Positions 27,271-35,996 of a stretch of DNA of 64,000 bases are shown one piece after another. Source of the stretch: Streptomyces sp. NL15-2K (lineage in GTDB: Bacteria; Actinomycetota; Actinomycetes; Streptomycetales; Streptomycetaceae); contig NZ_CP130630.1 of assembly GCF_030551255.1 (NCBI RefSeq), positions 248,001 to 312,000 of the forward strand. The letters run 5' to 3'. Every line of letters begins with the position of its first letter. Position 1 is the stretch's first letter. The translations under genes were made by a program, and so were the position numbers. The notes beneath the pieces are model-generated. The model saw only the letters and a program-made list of their open reading frames with translations, ran no database searches and had not been told where the DNA came from.

Positions 27271-27931
27271 TCCCACACTCCCGTTCCAGCAGGGTGCCGT
27301 CGGGCATCTTGAGCGGGGCAGCAAGCCACCGCCGCACATACAATTTCACCCAAACGGCGTCGGTGTGCGCTTCCACAGCCTTGACCAGGAGGTCCCAGGG
27401 CACACTGTCGAAGAACTGGGAGATGTCGAACTCGACAACCCAGTCCCGTTTCCAGCTGCGTTCCCGACACTTCTCCACGGCATCCAAGGCGGACCGTCCG
27501 GGCCGGTATCCGAAGCTGTCCGGATGGAGAATAGGATCCACCCGTCGCACCAAATGCCGGGCCACTACGGTCTGAGCCACACGATCAGCGACGGCGGGAA
27601 TCCCGAGGATTCTCTCACCGCCGCCATGCGGCTTAGGAATGGCCACCGCACGCACTGGCGGAGGAAAGTAGGAGCCCGACGACATCCTGTTCCAGACCTT
27701 GTAGAGGTTGTTCTTCAGGTCCTCCTCGAAGTCGGCGATGCTCTGCCCGTCCACTCCCGGTGCTCCCCTGTTTGCCCTGACTTCCTCCCATGCTTCCTTG
27801 ACTTCCCACTTAGAAATCTCAAACGGCTTGGCCTGTGACTTCAACTGGCTCACCGAACTCCTCCCGGACACCGTCCGGTTGATGCGATCAACACAGTCAC
27901 GAACGACCCGGCCCCTTCGCTCCACCCCCAT
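27261..27931 (-). pseudogene. ltrA-like: Group II intron reverse transcriptase, 5' portion
   Basis: This is the N-terminal half of the intron-encoded protein: RT0 to RT4-like blocks with ANRGAPGVDGQSI, RAVAIPKPHGGGERILGIP, PDSFGYRPGRSALDAV and WVVEFDISQFFDSV (first catalytic Asp), ending at ECGTPQG where the IS4-type element entered. The start could be the ATG at 27931 or the one at 28000, 23 codons upstream. Domain IV placement favours the later one. The frame continues exactly at 25672. Confidence 0.9.
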
Positions 27932-28437
27932 TACAGGAGCTTCCCCACTACTACGAGCCGGTCCGCCGGCGCGTTCCGCATCGGTACTCGGCCCCTTCAC
28001 GGCACGACCGCTCGGGGTGCTCCCTCTCGCCCGGCCCTACCAGGACGGGCTGTATCGGTACGCGCCTTCTCCTGTTCCACATGACCGCGGCAGATCAGGT
28101 TCACGTCGTCTCCATGCCGGACACCGCCTGGCCAGTCGGCGGGCTCCCGCCAGGCTTATCCCGGGACGGTTCCAAGCTCCCCGGTTTTGATGTCGTCGGA
28201 ATCTTTTCGACACGTCAGCAACGATTCACTTGCGTTCGTCTCCCTGATCCCCACCTGACGCCTCTCGGACGCCTTTTCCTCATCGCTCACCACGACAGTC
28301 TTCGGCTAACGCGGCATGAGGCGGTTTGAAGCCTCCCCCCGCAGGGCGACTTCGAAGGGCCAATCCTTCATCGGTCACGCAGCACTGCTTCAAGAAACTC
28401 GTCCTACATCGAATTCCCCTCTGCATTCAGGACACAC
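27932..28437 (-). ncRNA. Group II intron 5' ribozyme region (domains I-III), with candidate EBS1
   Basis: This non-coding intron 5' part starts with GTGTGTCC at 28437. TGGAACA at 28079-28073 (minus strand) is complementary to the last seven bases of the 5' exon, TGTTCCA, and lies about 360 nt into the intron, a fitting place for exon-binding site 1. A full secondary structure was not drawn. Confidence 0.75.
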
Positions 28438-29133
28438 TGGAACAAGATAGAGCACCGGATGTTCTGTCACATCACCGCGAACTGGCGGGGGCGGCCGCTG
28501 ACCAGCTACCAGGTCGTCCTCGAGACCATCGCCGCCACAACCACCAGGACCGGCCTGACCATCGGGGCCGAACTGGACACAGGCAGCTACGACCTCGGCA
28601 TCAGCGTCACACCCGCCGAGTTCCACGCCCTTCCGATCACACCCAACACCTTCCACGGTGACTGGAACTACACACTGTCTCCCGTTCCACGACGAGCGCC
28701 AGACGCGCCGGCCACGACACACCGGGCCGACCCGGCCCTGACCGCGATGCTCACCGACCCGGCCCTGACCGGCATGTCACGAACCGCCTTCGAGCATCTG
28801 GTGGCGGTCTCGGAACCTTTCTGGGACGCCTTGGCCGAGGCAGCATTCCAGCGACGCTTCCACCGCCCGCGCAGCTACCGCCACCCACAGACCAGCAGCG
28901 TGGACCACACCCACCGGCTCCTTGCAGCCATCCTCCGCCGCCGCAGAGCGGTGACCATGACGTTCCTGGCCCAACTACTGGGCGTCAACCGCACCAACCT
29001 GTCCATCCAGTACCAGGACGCAAAACGGCTCCTGGACCTGCACCGGATCCTCGTCACGCCGATACCCGGATCGCCCGCCCGCACATTGGAACAGCTACAC
29101 GCCCGAACAACCCCCGCGGGAACCCGTCGCTGA
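28438..29133 (+). pseudogene. ISAzo13-family transposase, 3' portion
   Basis: The frame of the 5' portion resumes with WNKIEHRMFCHITANWRGRP, containing the catalytic Glu, and runs 231 residues to the stop at 29131-29133. The first ~75 residues complete the DDE domain (DLGISVTPAEFHALPI, then FHGDWNYTL). The rest is a C-terminal extension of ~150 residues with a helix-turn-helix look (MTFLAQLLGVNRTNLSIQYQD). The two halves make about 553 residues. Confidence 0.92.
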
Positions 29134-29389
29134 CAGTTATTGAAATACGGGCCCCCGCCGCGCCGGAGTACTGCCGCTGCAACCCTGGCCGAGACGGTGC
29201 CCTTCAACGAGGCATCGGACCGCACGTCGTCTTGCACGACAAACACAGCGGCTCGCCGCGCCCGAAGTCGCGAAGTCCCGTCACCTGGCGGCACGCCAGC
29301 CAAGCACACTCACGAAAAACTCTTGGCCAGCAGGAATAGCGAACTGCAACTGGATTATCAGGCGAAGCGCAGGAGGTGTGGGCTCACCG

Positions 29390-30217
29390 TCAGGTGCGAG
29401 GGAACTCGAAGCTGTCGTCAGCTGCGAGGTCGGCCAGCAGCCCCCCGACCCGGGCACGAGCCCGGTCGGCGACGCCGCTTCCGGGGGCGGAGTGCACGCG
29501 GTCGGCCTCGATGGCGGCAAGGGCGGCCTCGGCGACCGCCCTCGCGGACATGACCCCGGGCAGGCCCTTCATGGTTGAGCCGTCAACGCCGGGTGGAAGC
29601 GCGGCGACACCGAGCGTCACCGAGTTCTGGCCCAGGGGGGTGTCGACCAGGCCGGGGCAGAGCACGGTGGCGCCCACCTTCCGAGCCGCGCGTCGCAGTT
29701 CGGCGTCGAGGGTCTCGGTGAGACCGACCACCGCGTGCATCGTGCCCGTGTAAGGGGTGCGGTCAGGCAGGGGAGCCAGACCGCCGGACGAGGCGGTGTT
29801 GAGGATGTGGCCGCTGCCCTGGTCGATCAGGTGGGGAGCAAAGCTGCGTACGCCGTGGATGACCCCCATCACCTTGATGTCGATCATGCGGCGCCACGTA
29901 GTGAGTTCCTGCTCCCACATCGGCGCGGCGGGCGATACGACGCCCGCGTTGTTGCAGACGAGGTCCACTCGGCCGTAGGCGTCAATTGTCTGCTCGGCGA
30001 GCCGGTCGACAGAGGCTGCGTCGGTTACGTCGGCGACGACACCGATGGCGTCCACGTCGCCGGCGCCCAGCCGCGCGACGGCCTCGTTCAGGCCGTCCTC
30101 ACGGACGTCGGAGAGGACGATGCGTACGCCGCGGGCCGCGAGCGCCTCGGCCAGGCCGTACCCGATGCCGCTGGCGCCGCCCGTGATGACAGCGACCTGT
30201 CCCTTGACGATCTTCAT
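29390..30217 (-). CDS. SDR-family oxidoreductase with altered catalytic motif
   Basis: The ATG at 30217 has GGAAGG 10 nt upstream. The 275-residue protein is a classical short-chain dehydrogenase: cofactor loop TGGASGIG, NNAGVV, and serine in TASSGG. The usual YxxxK is PYTGTMHAVVG, so methionine replaces the catalytic lysine. The C-terminal region is normal. It is the last gene of the TetR/MFS/GH3 cassette and might act on a sugar or aglycone if active. The change may mark a subfamily or loss of normal activity. Confidence 0.85.
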   Translation of the reverse strand: MKIVKGQVAVITGGASGIGYGLAEALAARGVRIVLSDVREDGLNEAVARLGAGDVDAIGVVADVTDAASVDRLAEQTIDAYGRVDLVCNNAGVVSPAAPMWEQELTTWRRMIDIKVMGVIHGVRSFAPHLIDQGSGHILNTASSGGLAPLPDRTPYTGTMHAVVGLTETLDAELRRAARKVGATVLCPGLVDTPLGQNSVTLGVAALPPGVDGSTMKGLPGVMSARAVAEAALAAIEADRVHSAPGSGVADRARARVGGLLADLAADDSFEFPRT

Positions 30218-30270
30218 ACTGTGTCGGTTCCTTCCACCATGGGATGTGCGGGGTTGGGGATGTGGGCAGA

Positions 30271-30648
30271 TCAGTTGGGCTGGACGCCCACCCTCAGGAC
30301 TGATGCGTCCGCGTGGCGGGCCGCGTGCACCGTGAAGAAACCGGCCTCGACTTTGCCACGGGCCTCGGAGGCGAGCAGCACACCGAGCCGCCGGATCAGG
30401 TCCTCGTCGAAGGAAGCGGCGAGCGCGGTGGGCGAAGGCAGGCTCGCGGACGTGTCGGCCGCGTCGAAGGACGTCCCGCGCACCCCGGCCGGGCCGTCGG
30501 ACACCGTGATGCGGCGCAGTCCTTCGGCGGGTTCGGGGTGGGTGGTCCACAGGGACTCCCCGGTGAGGAGACGGACCTTGGCCTCCAAGGAGAGCCGGCT
30601 GACGGCTGCGTCGAGCCGCGCCTCGAGAGTGTCGGAGGGGCGGTTCAT
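30271..30648 (-). pseudogene. GH3 glycosidase with large internal deletion
   Basis: Residues 1-100 match a GH3 N-terminus (LEAKVRLLTGESLW, ITVSDGPAGVRG, LPSPTALAASFDEDL, LASEARGK). The next words, FFTVHAARHADASVLRVGVQPN, look like a much later region of a GH3 enzyme. The catalytic aspartate and the (alpha/beta)6 domain are missing. The result is a 125-codon frame with a start and stop. It is a decayed paralogue of the neighbouring GH3 gene. Confidence 0.72.
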
Positions 30649-30802
30649 GGTGTTCCTTCAGTTGCAAGGACGCGGGGTGGAACCTGGCCGAGCAGGCGTG
30701 CGTCCTGGGCCGGTTCGGTGAAGTCCGGTGCGGGTCGGCAACGCCCGAACGGGGTGCCGGGCCGTGTCGATGTGCGGCTGCGCCGAGTGGGAGCGACCGT
30801 CT

Positions 30803-30836
30803 GCGATGGGCCGGCGGACATCCGCCGGCCCATCGC
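30803..30836 (-). terminator. Strong hairpin downstream of the GH3 gene
   Basis: GCGATGGGCCGGCGGA and its exact complement are separated by 2 nt: a perfect 16-bp stem 20 bp after the GH3 stop. It probably ends the MFS-GH3 transcript, or separates it from the broken GH3 and SDR. Confidence 0.75.
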
Positions 30837-30856
30837 TGCTGCTTTCAGCGGAGCGC

Positions 30857-33148
30857 TCAGTTGCCCGACTCCGCGTTGACAGCCTCCAACAGCCGCGTCA
30901 GTTCGGCCTTCGGAAGCGATGCCCCGCCACTGAGCGAGCGGACCCGGCCCACCGGGATGCGTAGGCCCGACTTCTTCGCGTCGATGCCCAGTTCCTTGGA
31001 AGCGGTGCTCCGCGCCTGTCCCGCACCCTGTTGCACGGCCGCGGCCAGAACTCGCGCCGCCACCGGGTGGGCGAGCAGTTCCCCGATGGTGGAGTTCTCG
31101 GTGAAGGGACGCCGGACGGTGTCGGCCTCGACCTCTGTCTCCTTCGACAGCCGCAGGTCTCGGCTCGACGCGCCGGCGTGGAAGGTGTACCTGCCTCCCT
31201 CCACGACCCAGCGGTGCAGCGAGATGTCCCAGTAGGCGAGCTCGTCACGGGAGATGACCAGCACTGTCTCCGAGGACTCGCCCGGCGCGAGACGTACGCT
31301 TCGGAACGCCTTCAGCTCGACCGGGGGGCGCTGCACGCCGTCGTCCTTGGCGACGTAGATCTGGACGACCTCGCGGCCGTCGCGGGTGCCGGCGTTAGCG
31401 ACCGTGACCGTGATCTGGATGTCATCGCCCGCGGCGCTGATGTGCAGGTCGCGGTACTCGAAGGTGGTGTAGGACAGGCCGTGGCCGAAAGGGAAGGCGA
31501 CGTCCCGCTTCATCCGGTCGTAGCCGCGATAGCCGACGAAGATGCCCTCGCCGTAGCGGACATGGAACTGGTCTCCCGGATACGTCGGGAACGACGGCGC
31601 GTCCTCGATGCGCAGGGGCACCGTCTCGGCGAGGCGCCCCGACGGGTTCACCCGCCCGAACAGGACATCCGCGATCGCGCCTCCACCGGCCTGCCCGAGG
31701 ATCGAACCGTCGAGCACGGCGGGTACCCGGTCGGCGACCTCGTGCAGGCGTACCACGCCGCCGTGCACGATGACCGCCACGGTGCGGGGCTGCGCGGCTG
31801 TCACGGCCTTGAGTAGTTCCAGCTGGTGGGTCGGCAGGTCGATGTCGGGCCGATCCGTGCCCTCGGCTTCCTCCGCGGCCGTGAGGCCCAGGAAGACGAC
31901 CGCGACGTCGGCCTCAGCCGCGTGCCGGGCCGCTTCGGCTCGGAGATGTTCGGCATCGCCGCCGTCGTGGCGGTAGCCGTCCGCGACGGCGATGGTCGTG
32001 GAGCCGGCGATCGCGCGCATCTCGTCGACGGCCACGTCCACCTTCGTGGGCACGACTCGGGAGCTGCCGCCACCCTGGATGCGCGGCTCGACCGCGAAGG
32101 GGCCGATGACGGCGACCGATCGGCCGTCGGCCGCGAGCGGGAGCACGTCGCCGTCGTTCTTGAGCAGGACGATCGCCCGGCCGGCGACCTCGCGTGCGAG
32201 GCCGTGATGGCGGTCCACGTCCAAGGCGGCGTCAGGGTGCGCCCGTCGAGCGTTCTCGGCGCGCCGGGCGAGTTGCACGGTCCGTCGGGCCCGCTCCGTG
32301 ACCACCGACTCGTCGAGTTCGCCGCTTCGGACGGCGTCCACGACCTCCTGATCCGAACCGGCGTCCCCGCCGGGCATCTGCAGGTCGAGTCCGCCGAGCA
32401 CGGCTCGGACCCGGTCTGCGACGGCGCCCCAGTCACTGACCACGAGGCCGTCGAAGCCCCACTCGTCGCGCAGGACTTTGGTGAGAAGCCAGTGATTCTC
32501 CGTTGTGGGAACGCCGTTGAGACGGTTGTAGGAGGCCATGACGGTCCACGGCTGCGCCTCGCGCACGACGCGCTCGAAGGAACGGAGGTAGATCTCCCGC
32601 AGGGGCCGTTCGTCGATGTCGGAGCTCGACCGCATGCGCTCGAACTCCTGGTTGTTCGCCGCGAAATGCTTGACCGAGGCACCGGCCCCACGCCGCTGGA
32701 GCCCACGCACCCAGGCCGCGCCCATCCGGCCGCTCAGGAGCGGGTCCTCTGAGAAGTACTCGAAGTTGCGTCCACAGCGCGGATCGCGCTTGATGTTGAC
32801 GCCGGGCCCGAGCAGTACATCGGTGCCGAAGGAGCGTGCCTCGGTGCCGAGGGCTTCACCGACGCGCTCGATCAGCTCGGGATCCCAGGTCTGGGCGAGC
32901 GCGGTGGCAGGCGGGAAGCAGGTCGCGGGGGCACTGGGAGCGATGCCCATGTGGTCTACGTCTCCCGGCTGATGCCGCACCCCGTGCGGGCCGTCCTCCA
33001 TCACGACTGCCGGAAGCCCGGCCGTCCGCTCAGTCACCCAGAACGCGGCTCCGCTGCCGAGCGATGCCTTCTCTTCCAGACTGAGAGAGTCGACGAAGGA
33101 GTCGATGTCGACGGAGATGTCGGCAGAGGCGTCGTTCTCGTGGTTCAT
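30857..33148 (-). CDS. Glycoside hydrolase family 3 (beta-glucosidase type)
   Basis: The ATG at 33148 has GAAGGCGG upstream. The product has 763 residues with no signal peptide, so it is cytoplasmic. An N-terminal TIM-like domain has MEDGPHGVR, GPGVNIKRDPRCGRNFEYFSE, and SVKHFAANNQE. The nucleophile aspartate is in LVVSDWGAV near residue 240. The (alpha/beta)6 sandwich has ENARRAHPDAAL to SILGQAGGGAIADVLFG. A fibronectin-like C-terminal domain follows (FPFGHGLSYTTF, GREVVQIYV). The tail of ~80 residues after the FnIII domain (TENSTIGELLAHPVAARV) is typical of a subset of GH3 enzymes. The upstream MFS transporter, 38 bp away, probably imports the glycoside that it cleaves. Confidence 0.93.
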   Translation of the reverse strand: MNHENDASADISVDIDSFVDSLSLEEKASLGSGAAFWVTERTAGLPAVVMEDGPHGVRHQPGDVDHMGIAPSAPATCFPPATALAQTWDPELIERVGEALGTEARSFGTDVLLGPGVNIKRDPRCGRNFEYFSEDPLLSGRMGAAWVRGLQRRGAGASVKHFAANNQEFERMRSSSDIDERPLREIYLRSFERVVREAQPWTVMASYNRLNGVPTTENHWLLTKVLRDEWGFDGLVVSDWGAVADRVRAVLGGLDLQMPGGDAGSDQEVVDAVRSGELDESVVTERARRTVQLARRAENARRAHPDAALDVDRHHGLAREVAGRAIVLLKNDGDVLPLAADGRSVAVIGPFAVEPRIQGGGSSRVVPTKVDVAVDEMRAIAGSTTIAVADGYRHDGGDAEHLRAEAARHAAEADVAVVFLGLTAAEEAEGTDRPDIDLPTHQLELLKAVTAAQPRTVAVIVHGGVVRLHEVADRVPAVLDGSILGQAGGGAIADVLFGRVNPSGRLAETVPLRIEDAPSFPTYPGDQFHVRYGEGIFVGYRGYDRMKRDVAFPFGHGLSYTTFEYRDLHISAAGDDIQITVTVANAGTRDGREVVQIYVAKDDGVQRPPVELKAFRSVRLAPGESSETVLVISRDELAYWDISLHRWVVEGGRYTFHAGASSRDLRLSKETEVEADTVRRPFTENSTIGELLAHPVAARVLAAAVQQGAGQARSTASKELGIDAKKSGLRIPVGRVRSLSGGASLPKAELTRLLEAVNAESGN

Positions 33149-33186
33149 GAAACCGCCTTCGAGTGGGGGGTGAGAGATGTGGGCCG

Positions 33187-34452
33187 TCATCGCGTCTTTC
33201 GCAGCCGGCCGAAGAGGACTGCGGAAGCCACGAGGAAGCCGCCGGCGACAAGAAACGCGGGGGCGAAGCTGCCCGTTGTCGCGATCGCCGCGGAGGTGAC
33301 ACCGGGCGCGATCGCCTGCCCCCCGGTTCCCGCGACGTTGAGGAAGCCGAGATCCTTCGCCGCCGTGTCCGCCCCGGGCAGCACTTCCGTGCTGACGACC
33401 TGTTCCACCGAGTTGTAGATGCCGCCACCGATGGCGCTGCAGAGACCGAAGACGATCATCGCCCACGGCTGCTGCACGAAGAAGAGGAACAGGGTTCCGC
33501 CCGTGCACAGGATGGTCGCGCCGACGATGAAGACCTTACGGCGGTTGAACCGGTCGGAGATGGGACCGACGGCGGTTCCCACGATGACCGAGCCGACAAG
33601 CTGGGCGAGCCCGAGCAACGACATGGTCTTCCCGGCCTCGGCGATCGTCGCCCCGAGATAGTCGGTGAGGATGTACAGCTGGTAGCCCACCACGACATAG
33701 GTGCCGATGATGTTGAACAGCCGGCCGAAGAAGACGAAGTAGTAGTCGCGCGACTCGTGCATCGGGAAGACGAACGCTTTCACGAGTCCCTTGGCCGAGA
33801 ACGGCTCACGTGGCTCGTCGCGGTTGGACGGCTCGGGTGTGATGACGGCGACGAGCGGACCCGCCAGGAGTGCGAAGAAGGCGAATATGTGCATGCCCGT
33901 CTTCGTGTCGTCGAGGAACTGCGGTGCGGCGACCTGACCGATCAGCGCGATGCCCAGCAGCAGGCCGACACCGTACAGCGCGGACATGGTGCCGCGTCGT
34001 GCCGTCGGAACCCGGTCGGGCAGGATCGCGATCAGGGGCGCGATGATGGCGTTGAGGAAGAGCTGGAACAGGCACCAACCGGTGACGATCAAGGGAACGG
34101 AGCCCGCGTTCGCGACGATCAGCAGCCCGAGGGTCGCCCCGACCGAGCCGACGATCATCCAGGGAACGCGACGTCCGAACCGTGTGCGGGTCATGTCCGA
34201 CAGCGCGCCGAAGAGCACATTGGCCACAGTTGCGACGATCACGCCGGTGGTCGCTATGAGGGCGATGGCGCTGACCTTCTGATCCGGCGCAATGGCCTCG
34301 ATCCGTGCGGGCAGGAACACGGCGTTGAAGGCCATGAACGGCCCCATGCACAGCATTGATCCGATGGCCAGTGCGATGCCGGTGCGAACGGGCCGCCATG
34401 GGTAGGCGGGTGCGGATGCCTTGTTCTCAACTGGAGACAGGTCGTTCGACAC
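33187..34452 (-). CDS. MFS transporter, sugar/glycoside type
   Basis: This 421-residue protein has 12 predicted membrane helices and a GTG start. The N-terminal half has the MFS loop motif in a GPH/MFS form (LFGALSDMTRTRFGRRVPWM), and the second half repeats it (VGPISDRFNRRKVF). The first gene of the GH3 operon, it is divergent from a TetR regulator, with duplicated operators in between. Confidence 0.9.
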   Translation of the reverse strand: MSNDLSPVENKASAPAYPWRPVRTGIALAIGSMLCMGPFMAFNAVFLPARIEAIAPDQKVSAIALIATTGVIVATVANVLFGALSDMTRTRFGRRVPWMIVGSVGATLGLLIVANAGSVPLIVTGWCLFQLFLNAIIAPLIAILPDRVPTARRGTMSALYGVGLLLGIALIGQVAAPQFLDDTKTGMHIFAFFALLAGPLVAVITPEPSNRDEPREPFSAKGLVKAFVFPMHESRDYYFVFFGRLFNIIGTYVVVGYQLYILTDYLGATIAEAGKTMSLLGLAQLVGSVIVGTAVGPISDRFNRRKVFIVGATILCTGGTLFLFFVQQPWAMIVFGLCSAIGGGIYNSVEQVVSTEVLPGADTAAKDLGFLNVAGTGGQAIAPGVTSAAIATTGSFAPAFLVAGGFLVASAVLFGRLRKTR

Positions 34453-34523
34453 TGAACCACCGCCTTCCGGGAATGTTCATGAAGTGCATGAAGAGATGGG
34501 TGCGGAGGCAGGGGAGTCACCAG

Positions 34524-34580
34524 CTACCTGCACCCCTGTAGGTAGGGAGGTTAAGCTGCTACCTACACCCCTGCAAGTAG
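34524..34580. promoter_or_regulatory. Two copies of a TetR-type operator
   Basis: CTACCT-N10-AGGTAG at 34524-34545 is a perfect inverted repeat. A second copy, CTACCTACACCCCTGCAAGTAG, lies at 34559-34580. Both share the core CTACCTrCACCCCTGyA and are spaced 35 bp apart, in the gap between MFS and TetR genes. They are likely bound by the adjacent TetR protein. Confidence 0.8.
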
Positions 34581-34608
34581 TTGCCGTGGCGGATGTGAAA
34601 ATGACCTC

Positions 34609-35184
34609 ATGAGCGAACCCCGTACTCGCCTGGCAGCGGATGACCGCAAGGCGCAGATCATCGAGCACGCCACTCGCATGATCGCCGCGACCGGCTACCA
34701 GGGCTTCTCCATGTCGGCCCTGGCCGAGGCGTGTGGTCTCACCCGCGCCGGCGTCACTCACCACGTCGGCTCCAAGCAGGAGCTACTGATCGAAGTACTG
34801 CGGGGCAAGGAGCGTGAATCGAGCAGAGAGTCGCAGGTGGCGATCGAGCGGGCGGGCCGGCAGGACCCGAGGGAAGTGCTCGATCTTCTGATGAGGCGAA
34901 ACATCGCGCGCCCCGAGATCGTCCGCCTCTTCACGGTGCTGGCGGCGGAGTCCATCAGCACGGATCACCCGGCCCACGACTACTTCGTCGACCGCATCCG
35001 CAGGGGTGCCCGTCAGCTCGCCCCCTTGTTCGTGGACCACTCCCCGGACCCGGAGGGCATGGCGATCGAGATCCTTTCGTTCATGGACGGTATTCAGCTC
35101 AACTGGCTGCGCGATCCAGAGATCGACATCTGGGCCCGGTGGACGGCCTTTGCCGACCGGTGTTTGGGTGCGAGGGACGGATAG
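34609..35184 (+). CDS. TetR/AcrR-family regulator
   Basis: The 191-residue product has the helix-turn-helix in residues ~13-60 (IIEHATRMIAATGYQGFSMSALAEACGLTRAGVTHHVGSK read as the TetR_N domain) and a helical ligand domain after it. It is divergent from the MFS/GH3 operon and next to paired operators. It probably represses the operon until a glycoside-derived ligand is present. Confidence 0.93.
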   Translation: MSEPRTRLAADDRKAQIIEHATRMIAATGYQGFSMSALAEACGLTRAGVTHHVGSKQELLIEVLRGKERESSRESQVAIERAGRQDPREVLDLLMRRNIARPEIVRLFTVLAAESISTDHPAHDYFVDRIRRGARQLAPLFVDHSPDPEGMAIEILSFMDGIQLNWLRDPEIDIWARWTAFADRCLGARDG

Positions 35185-35216
35185 GGCCGGGCCCTTCCTC
35201 TTGAGCGTGGACACCC

Positions 35217-35935
35217 TTGGACACTGGACGTTGGGCCCTCACGCAGGACCACGGCCTGCGCCCCGACTTCGTCGCCGGTCACTCCGTCGGCGCGTTCGCC
35301 GCCGTCACGGCGGGCGTCCTGACCTTCGAGGAGGCGCTGATGGCCGTACACCTGCGTGGCGAACTCATGCGGGAGGCCTGCGTCGGCGGCGAGTGGGGCA
35401 TGGGCGCGCCGTCCTCGGGCTGGGCGCCCGCGAGGTACGCACGCTCACCGAGCGAGTGAGCACCACGGACGATCCCTTGTGGATCCCGAACGTCAACGCC
35501 TCCGACCAGAGCGTCCTGTCCGGTACCGTGGTCGCGCTCCCACGGGCCCAGGCCCCGGCCCCCGGCCTGGGCGCGCGTCGCTGGCAGCGCCTGGACATGG
35601 CTGTGGCCTCCCACTGCCCGCTTCAGGAGCCTGTGGCCGCCCCTGGCCGAGTACCTCGCCAGTGTTCCGCATCGCCCGCAGCACGTGCCCTACCTGACCG
35701 ACGTGCGGGGCCGCCGCATCCACCAGGACGTCGGCGCCGTGCTCGACGACCTTGCCCGGTCCGTCGCCCGCCCCGTGCGGTGGTACGACGCGATGCGTGT
35801 GATCGGCGAACTCGGCGCGACTCATGCCGTGCAGATCCGCAGGGGCAGGCACTGGCCCGTCTCCTGCTCGCAGCGGCACCGGCGACCCGGCCGATCGCCG
35901 TGGAGGAGACGGGAATCGGCCCCCGCAGGTGCGCA
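35217..35935 (+). pseudogene. mdcH (remnant): Malonate decarboxylase acyltransferase (mdcH) remnant
   Basis: Malonyl-CoA acyltransferase-fold pieces run through three frames. The first is HGLRPDFVAGHSVGAFAAV with the nucleophile serine. The second is VLGLGAREVRTLTERV and MAVASHCPLQEPVAA with the catalytic histidine. The third is PYLTDVRGRRIHQDVGAVL and ARPVRWYDAMRVIGELGA. The order and these words fit MdcH rather than a polyketide AT domain. At least three frameshifts and a missing N-terminus show that it is dead. No other mdc genes are nearby. Confidence 0.78.
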
Positions 35936-35996
35936 GTCGGTGACCCGAGCGCGAGACAGCGCAGACCACGCTCAACCATCGAAGGAGGAACCCCTG

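Larger units (their letters stand above)
24917..28437 (-). mobile_element. Group II intron, inserted antisense in the transposase gene
   Basis: The intron reads on the minus strand. Its 5' end is GTGTGTCC at 28437 (consensus GUGYG) and its 3' end is CCCGAC at 24917. Next to the 3' end are a canonical domain V and a domain VI stem. It carries a reverse transcriptase/maturase gene that is split by an IS4-type element. Removing that element and one target copy leaves 1,933 bp, a usual size for bacterial introns with a compact protein. Excision would rejoin exon sequence exactly in the transposase frame. Confidence 0.93.
23896..29154 (+). mobile_element. ISAzo13-family insertion sequence, interrupted
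   Basis: Terminal inverted repeats GGGCCCGTATTTCAAT are perfect over 16 bp at 23896-23911 and 29139-29154. They enclose one transposase gene split by a 3,521-bp group II intron. Without the intron the element is 1,738 bp. One more G/C pair on each side also matches, so the exact ends are uncertain by a base, and no target duplication is evident. Confidence 0.9.
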
